Shown piece by piece: positions 31,629-36,498 of a stretch of DNA of 36,498 nucleotides. The stretch covers positions 1 through 36,498 of the forward strand of contig JAGWSE010000444.1 of assembly GCA_028869395.1 (NCBI GenBank), read 5' to 3'. The stretch's first letter is position 1, and every line of letters begins with the position of its first letter. Origin of the DNA: Alphaproteobacteria bacterium (GTDB lineage: Bacteria; Pseudomonadota; Alphaproteobacteria; Caulobacterales; Caulobacteraceae). The position numbers and the translations under genes were made by a program. A model generated the notes under the pieces. The model searched no databases and had not been told where the DNA came from. It saw only the letters and a program-made list of their open reading frames with translations.

Positions 31629-34600
31629 TCCGCCGCCTTCCGAATTCCGCGACGACCCGGGCGGATATTGCAGGTGACCGCCTTGGTGCTGTGGATGCTC
31701 GTGTTGGGATCGCCGGTGATCGCCAGCAGAACATTCGCCGGTTCGCCCGTGGCGTAGCCCAGTGGGCCATATACCCACGGCATGCCGACCTGGTGCACCT
31801 TGCGGCCGTTGATCGTGAACGGCCGCATCCGCTCGGTCACCATGGCTCGCACCTCGATCTCGCCGCGCGGGCTGGAGAGCACGGTCCAGCCGAGGTGCTC
31901 GATTCCGAGTTCGGCAGCCAGCTCCGGGGAGATTTCGACGAAGGCTTCCGGCTGCAGTTCGGCCGTGTGCGGCGTGATGCGGCTCGGGATGCCGCCGCAG
32001 TGGATTTCGGTCAGCCGGAAAGTCGTGAACACATAAGGGTACCGTGGGTCGCCGGTTTCGGCCAACTCGTTGCCGGGCCTGGGCCAGATCTTGGCCGCCG
32101 GATTCATCTGGTGCTTCTCGTAGAGCTCATTGCGAACCGGGCTCTCGACCGGCTCGTAATGGGTGGGGAGCGGACCATCCTTGATGCCTGAGGCGGCGAA
32201 GATCATCGCCTTTCCGTCGGGCTCCATGATGAACGGCGAGTCCCCGGCGATGGCGTCCATGCCGTGAGGCGTCTTGGACCAGTCCGGCCGGAACTCGGGC
32301 GCCTTGTCCTTGTCGAAGTCCGGCGTGTCATAGCCAGTCCACGCCTTCTTCTCAGCGTCCCACCAGATCATCTTCTTCCGCTCGGACCAGGGCTTTCCGT
32401 CCGGGTCTGCCGAGGCGCGGTTGTAGAGGGTGCGGCGGTTCGACGGCCAGGCGAACGCCCAACCGCTATGGCTGGTGTTATCGCCCGGCTTATCGGGCCG
32501 GCGCGATCGGGCGAGGTTCTTGCCTTCTTCGGGGAAAACCCCCGAGTAGATCCAGCAGCCGCAGGCCGTGGAACCATCGTCCTCCAGGGCCTTGAAATCC
32601 GCGACCTGCTTGCGGTCGGCCGTCGTGTAGCCGTTGATCTCCTTGAGGATCGCCTCGGCGCTCGGTTCTTCACGCTCGCCCTTCACCGGATAGTCCCACG
32701 CCAACGCCTGGATCGGCCGGTCGCGTTCAAGCGTGCTGTCGGCATAGAGCGCCTTCAGGCGCTTTCCGAGATGGAAGATGAACCATGTGTCCGAGCGGCT
32801 GTCGCCCGGCGCCTCGAGCACATGGTCGTGCCACTGCACGAGCCGGCTCGTGTTGGTGACCGTGCCTTCCTTCTCGCCGGGCATGGCCGCGGGCAGGAAG
32901 AAGATCTCCGTCTCGATGTCCTCGGGCCGTGTCTCGCCGTTGCGCACGCGCCGACCGTTGCGCCAGAACTCGGCGGTCTCGGTCATCGCAAAATCGCGCA
33001 CGACCAGCCACTCGAGCTTCGCCATGCCGAGCTCCACGAGCTCGGTGTTGACGGCGCCCACCATCGGGTTCTGGCCCAGCATGAACTGGCCCTTGATCAC
33101 CCCATTGGCCATGGCGAGCGTCATCGGCTCCTGACTGACGTCGCCGGTCAGCTTCGGGACCATCTGGTAGGCCCAGTCGTTGTCGGCGGCGGCGGCCTCG
33201 CCGTACCAGGCCTTCAAGAGGCTGATCGCGTATTTGGGGAAATTCGCCCACCACCCGGTCGCCGCCGTCTCGGTCTTCAGATAGCTCTTCAGGTCGGCGT
33301 GGTCTTCGTGCAGGACCGGCTGCGCCAGATAGCCGGGCAGCATGTTGTAGAGCGTCGGGATATCGGTCGAGCCTTGGATGCTCACGTGACCGCGCAGCGC
33401 CAGCACGCCGCCGCCCGGTCGGCCCACGTTGCCCAGCAAAAGTTGGACGATCGTCGCGGCCCGGATGATCTGCACGCCAACAGAATGGTGCGTCCAGCCC
33501 ACCGCGTAGCAGAAGCAGCCGGTGCGATCGCGACCGGAATTCTTCGCGAGCGTGTCGGCGATCTGCAGGAAGGTTTCCTGCGGACAGCCCGTCGTCGCCT
33601 CCACCATCTCGGGCGTGTAGCGGGCGTAGTGTCGTTTCAGGATCTGGTAGACGCACCTGGGGTGCTGCAGCGTCGGATCGCGCGGCGGCGGGCTCTGCGC
33701 CATGCTCTCGTAGTCGGTGTCGGCGCCGGCCGGATGGCGGTTGGCCAGCGGCGTGGGAGTGGTTTTGCCCTCGTACTGCCAGGTGTCCTGCTTGTAGCTC
33801 TTGGCGTCCGGGTCGTAACCGGAGAAGACGCCGTCGGCATCTTCGGTGTCGAGGTATCGCTCGTCGATGATGTGGTCGAGGTTGGTGTAGGCCAGCGCGT
33901 AGTCGCGGAACCAGAGGTCGTTCTCCAGGATGTGCCGGATCAGGCCGCCCAGGAACGCGATATCGGTGCCGGAGCGGATCGGCGCATGAATGTCGGCGAT
34001 GGCCGAGGTGCGCGTGAACCTTGGGTCAACATGGATGATCTTCCCGCCGCGCCGCTGCGCTTCGACCACGAAACGGAACGCCACGGGGTGGTTCTCCGCC
34101 ATGTTGGAGCCCATGACGACGACATAGTCTGCGTTCGGAAGGTCCCACAGGGCCATCGTCGCCGCGCCGCGTCCGAAGGAGGCGCCCAAACTGGGCACCG
34201 ATGAGGAGTGTCAAATTCGAGCCTGGTTCTCGATGCTCACCATCCCCAGGCCGCCTCCGAACAACTTCTTGATGAGGTAGTTCTCCTCGTTGTCCATCGT
34301 CGCCCCGCCCAACGAGGCGAGACCCAGGGTGTGATTGACGGTGCGACCGTCAGGCATCCGGCTGACGAAGGTCTGGTCGCGCGTCTTCTTGGTCAGCTGG
34401 GCGATGCGGTCCATCGCCCAGTCGAGCGGCTTCTCCTCCCACTCGGTGGCGCGGGGTGCGCGATAGAGCACCTTGTTGATCCGCTTGGGCGACAACAGGG
34501 TGCCCAGGGTTCCGGCTCCCTTTGGGCATAGGGTGCCCTGGTTGACGGGGCTGCGCGGGTCGCCCTCGATGTGAATCGGCTTCTTGTCCTTGGCGTAGAT

Positions 34601-34804
34601 CAGCTGCGAGCAGCCGACGGCGCAGAACGGACAGACGCTCGTGCCGACGGTGTCCGCCTCCTCCAGGCGAGGGCGCCAGGTCTTCGAGTGCGTGCTCTTC
34701 GCGGCCTCGCCATAGACGTCGCCCCCGGACAGCTGCCTGGGCAAGGTCCAGTCCTCGACAAACTTGTTCAGTCGCTCGCCAACGGACTCGCGCAGCTTCT
34801 TCAT
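31625..34804 (-). CDS. fdhA: Formate dehydrogenase catalytic subunit, selenocysteine-containing
   Basis: One gene of 1059 residues read through an in-frame TGA at 34211-34213. It is a DMSO-reductase-family subunit that oxidises formate to CO2 with a Mo (or W)-bis-MGD cofactor. C58-x2-C61-x3-C65-x27-C93 bind a [4Fe-4S] cluster. The TGA is codon 198 in the sequence IENQARI-U-H, exactly where family members have Sec or Cys (Sec196 in E. coli FdnG); the next His is the conserved active-site His. Downstream markers: FGRGAATM, GSNMAENHP, FTRTSA. No Tat signal is present, so the enzyme is probably cytoplasmic or membrane-bound on the inside through FdhB and the NrfD-like protein. ATG 34804 follows a purine-rich stretch. 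A nonsense-mutated pseudogene is unlikely given the SECIS-like hairpin and the intact frame. Confidence 0.93.
34181..34213 (-). promoter_or_regulatory. Bacterial SECIS-like element with the UGA selenocysteine codon
   Basis: On the minus strand UGA is followed after exactly 11 bases by a 7-bp stem (GGUGCCC paired with GGGCGCC, one U-G) around the loop AGUUU. E. coli fdhF has the same 11-base distance and a similar hairpin that SelB binds. This supports recoding of the UGA to selenocysteine. The selA, selB and selC genes are not in the window. Confidence 0.8.
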
Positions 34805-34869
34805 GGGGACCCCCGCGGAGTTTCGCGCCTGCCCCAATAAGATCGTACCCGCGGCGGCGGTTCCGGCTC

Positions 34870-34898
34870 GGCGACGAAAACATCGCGGGGCGACGAAA
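34870..34898. repeat. 10-bp direct repeat in the divergent fdh promoter region
   Basis: GGCGACGAAA occurs at 34870-34879 and again at 34889-34898, a 19-base period, in the 142-base region between fdhA and the rightward fdh genes. An exact 10-mer repeat in a promoter region is a candidate operator for a regulator of both transcripts. No consensus for a known regulator was recognised. Confidence 0.5.
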
Positions 34899-34946
34899 CC
34901 CGCCCGGGTGTGAACGGTTATGGTCCCGAGTGTGGCGGAGGCGTCT

Positions 34947-35183
34947 ATGCCCCAGATGGCGGGAACGGTGGTGGTCGTCCAGGAAGGGCGGCTGCAGCTC
35001 CTGGACGACAGCGGGGCCGGCCATGTGTTCATCCTGAGCCATGCCTGCGCGGCCGAACCGCAGCAACTCTATGGGCTCGAGCTCGGGCGCACCCGCCTGC
35101 GGATCGACTATTCCGAGCCGACCAACGTCATCGGCTTCCTGGCCGAGAAAATCGAAGTGCTGAACGAGGAGACCGTGAGATGA
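34947..35183 (+). CDS. Small hypothetical protein of the fdh operon
   Basis: A 78-residue soluble protein. The ATG at 34947 has GGAGG 7 bases upstream, so it is preferred over the ATG at 34920. Beta-rich pattern: TVVVVQEGRLQLLDDSGAGH, then a short FILSHACAA, and a second strand region ending NVIGFLAEKIEVLNEETVR. The stop overlaps the fdhB start (ATGA). No domain is recognised; it may be a small OB-like or SH3-like fold. The tight linkage with fdhB points to a role in FDH assembly or regulation, not shown. Confidence 0.7.
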   Translation: MPQMAGTVVVVQEGRLQLLDDSGAGHVFILSHACAAEPQQLYGLELGRTRLRIDYSEPTNVIGFLAEKIEVLNEETVR

Positions 35184-36088
35184 CCGTGCCCGCGCGCGCG
35201 CAGGACTTTACGGACTCCATCCTCGAAGCGCCGATCCCCGACGAATCCGAGCTGACCGCCGGGGTCAGGATCGAGCCGGGGAAGTCCTACGGGTTTTTCA
35301 CCGACACCACCGTCTGCATCGGTTGCAAGGCCTGCGAGGTCGCCTGCAAGGAATGGAACAACTTGCCGGCGGACGACGTGGGGCTGACCGGCGATTCCTA
35401 CGACAACACCGGCGCGCTCTCGGCCAATACATGGCGCCACGTGAACTTCGTGGAGCGCTCAGGCGAAAACGGCGTACGCGAGAACAGCCAGACGCCGTTC
35501 CAGAGCGGCTGGCTGATGATGAGCGACGTCTGCAAGCACTGCCACAATGCGCCGTGTCTCGAGGCTTGTCCGACCGGCGCTATCTTCAAGACCGAGTTCG
35601 ACACCGTCGTCGTGCAGCAGGACGTCTGCAACGGCTGCGGCTACTGCGTGCCGGCCTGCCCGTTCGGGGTGGTCGACATCAGTCTGCTGGACGGCAAGGC
35701 GCACAAGTGCACGCTTTGCTACGATCGCCTGAAGGGCGGGCTCGAGCCTGCGTGCGCGAAGGCCTGCCCGACGAATTCCATCCAGTTCGGCGAGATGGAC
35801 GACCTGGTCGAGCGCGCCCACAAGCGCGTCGACGAACTCCATGAGCGTGGCGTTGAGGGCGCGCGGCTCTACGGCGCCCCGGGCGAACCCGGCGCCACCG
35901 GCGACCTCGTCCACCTCAACGCCTTCTTCCTGCTGACCGACCGACCCGAGGTCTACAACCTGCCGCCCGCGCCCACCCGGCCGTCGAACCGCGTGGCGCC
36001 GTCGCTGACGGCGGGCCTCCTCAGCATGGCCGGGTTCGCGCTGCTGGCCGTCGCCGCCTTCGCGGCGCGTCGCGGGAGTGAAGCATGA
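35180..36088 (+). CDS. fdhB: Formate dehydrogenase iron-sulfur subunit
   Basis: A 302-residue ferredoxin-like electron-transfer subunit. Four Cys groups bind four [4Fe-4S] clusters: C46-IG-C49-KA-C52-EVA-C56, then CKHCHNAPCLEACP, CNGCGYCVPACP and CTLCYDRLKGG with CAKACP. The C-terminal helix (GLLSMAGFALLAVAAFAAR) anchors the protein in the membrane, as in E. coli FdnH/FdoH. It carries electrons from FdhA to the membrane subunit. The ATG at 35180 overlaps the previous stop, and its stop overlaps the next gene's ATG, so translation is coupled. Confidence 0.94.
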   Translation: MTVPARAQDFTDSILEAPIPDESELTAGVRIEPGKSYGFFTDTTVCIGCKACEVACKEWNNLPADDVGLTGDSYDNTGALSANTWRHVNFVERSGENGVRENSQTPFQSGWLMMSDVCKHCHNAPCLEACPTGAIFKTEFDTVVVQQDVCNGCGYCVPACPFGVVDISLLDGKAHKCTLCYDRLKGGLEPACAKACPTNSIQFGEMDDLVERAHKRVDELHERGVEGARLYGAPGEPGATGDLVHLNAFFLLTDRPEVYNLPPAPTRPSNRVAPSLTAGLLSMAGFALLAVAAFAARRGSEA

Positions 36089-36498
36089 AGCCTCCGAGCC
36101 CGCCTTCCGCTCCGCACGAACGCACATCCACGCTGTGGCCTTCGCCGAAGGCCGGCGCCGGCCGCCGGCCCGGCTGGGAGGGGCCCACCTACTATGGCCG
36201 CCCCCAACTGAAGGCCGCCCCATTCAACAGCTGGATCGTGGGCGCATACATCTTCCTCGCCGGAATGAGCGGCTCCTCGAGCATGATCGGCGCCATCGCC
36301 GACGCAGCCGGCGGTCCGAGGGCGCAAGGCGTCGGCAAACGCGCCCGAGGGCTCGCGGTCCTGGCGCCGACGCTCGGGTCGGCCCTGCTGATCAAGGACA
36401 TGCACACCCCGCAACGGTTCTACAACATGCTGCGGGTGTTCAAGCCGCGCTCTCCCATGTCGATCGGGACCTGGATCCTGGTTCCGTTCGGCCTGACG
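36085..36498 (+). CDS. NrfD/PsrC-type membrane subunit (partial, runs off the window)
   Basis: The first 138 residues are present. A Pro/Arg-rich cytoplasmic N-terminus (about 1-50) leads to helices NSWIVGAYIFLAGMSG and later LAPTLGSALLI. The segment DMHTPQRFYNMLRVFKPRSPMSIGTW is diagnostic for the NrfD/polysulfide-reductase membrane family, which binds quinone without haem. It would pass electrons from FdhB to the quinone pool, in place of the cytochrome b subunit FdnI of E. coli. The start overlaps the fdhB stop (ATGA). Confidence 0.9.
   Translation, partial: MKPPSPPSAPHERTSTLWPSPKAGAGRRPGWEGPTYYGRPQLKAAPFNSWIVGAYIFLAGMSGSSSMIGAIADAAGGPRAQGVGKRARGLAVLAPTLGSALLIKDMHTPQRFYNMLRVFKPRSPMSIGTWILVPFGLT

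Noticed and set aside
32264-34204. A long plus-strand reading opposite fdhA
   Set aside because: The opposite strand encodes a clear formate dehydrogenase with all family motifs; this reading is its shadow.
34198-34213. fdhA as two genes or as a pseudogene with a nonsense mutation
   Set aside because: The frame is continuous, the TGA is at the known Sec/Cys site, the next residue is the conserved His and a SECIS-like hairpin follows at the expected distance.
1-36498. Mobile elements, CRISPR arrays, attachment sites or prophage
   Set aside because: No transposase, integrase, terminal inverted repeats, regularly spaced repeats or phage genes were seen. The tRNA-Leu gene is not followed by an integrase.

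Overview
This is a high-GC alphaproteobacterial chromosome segment, most likely from the Caulobacteraceae (Caulobacter/Phenylobacterium type). That placement rests on the gene complement, the codon use, -10 boxes resembling the Caulobacter pattern GCTANAWC, and overlapping ATGA stop/start junctions. No insertion sequence, phage gene, rRNA or CRISPR array was seen. Placement below the family level is inference.

Region 1 (1-9.7 kb) is a phosphate-starvation island. It holds the 3' end of a PhoR-like kinase, a stand-alone receiver protein, phoU-phoB, a metallophosphoesterase resembling the lipid-remodelling phospholipase C PlcP, a phosphate-type porin, and the operon pstS-pstC-pstA-pstB-phoU. 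Four intergenic regions carry 7+4+7 Pho boxes followed by a -10-like element at nearly the same distance. Together they suggest a PhoB regulon: outer-membrane entry (porin), periplasmic capture and import (Pst), signalling (PhoR/PhoU/PhoB) and phosphate sparing by phospholipid turnover (PlcP-like). Two different phoU genes are present.

Region 2 (9.7-28.8 kb) is mixed housekeeping and catabolic content. It includes a nitronate monooxygenase with an alpha/beta hydrolase, a DUF3307 membrane protein, a receiver protein, two related small proteins, a triple-PAS hybrid histidine kinase, a Nudix hydrolase, a Tat-type DUF885 protein, map, sfsA and a CinA-like protein. It also holds two tandem small secreted proteins, a double-length CaiB-type CoA-transferase, an OmpA-like protein, an enoyl-CoA hydratase, a VOC protein, an SDR and a lipoprotein cytochrome c.

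Region 3 (28.8-29.2 kb) is a tRNA-Leu(UAA) gene interrupted in its anticodon by a 218-nt group I intron with recognisable P1, P7 and P8 pairings.

Region 4 (29.3-36.5 kb) is a formate dehydrogenase locus. Two c-type cytochromes and fdhD run rightward and converge on a leftward fdhA plus a small partner gene. A small gene, fdhB and an NrfD-type membrane subunit (cut by the window edge) run divergently. FdhA is split by an in-frame TGA exactly at the catalytic Sec/Cys position and is followed 11 nt later by a bacterial SECIS-like hairpin, so it is read here as a selenoprotein of 1059 residues with Sec198. The FDH lacks a Tat signal and is probably cytoplasmic, passing electrons through FdhB to quinone at the NrfD-like subunit.
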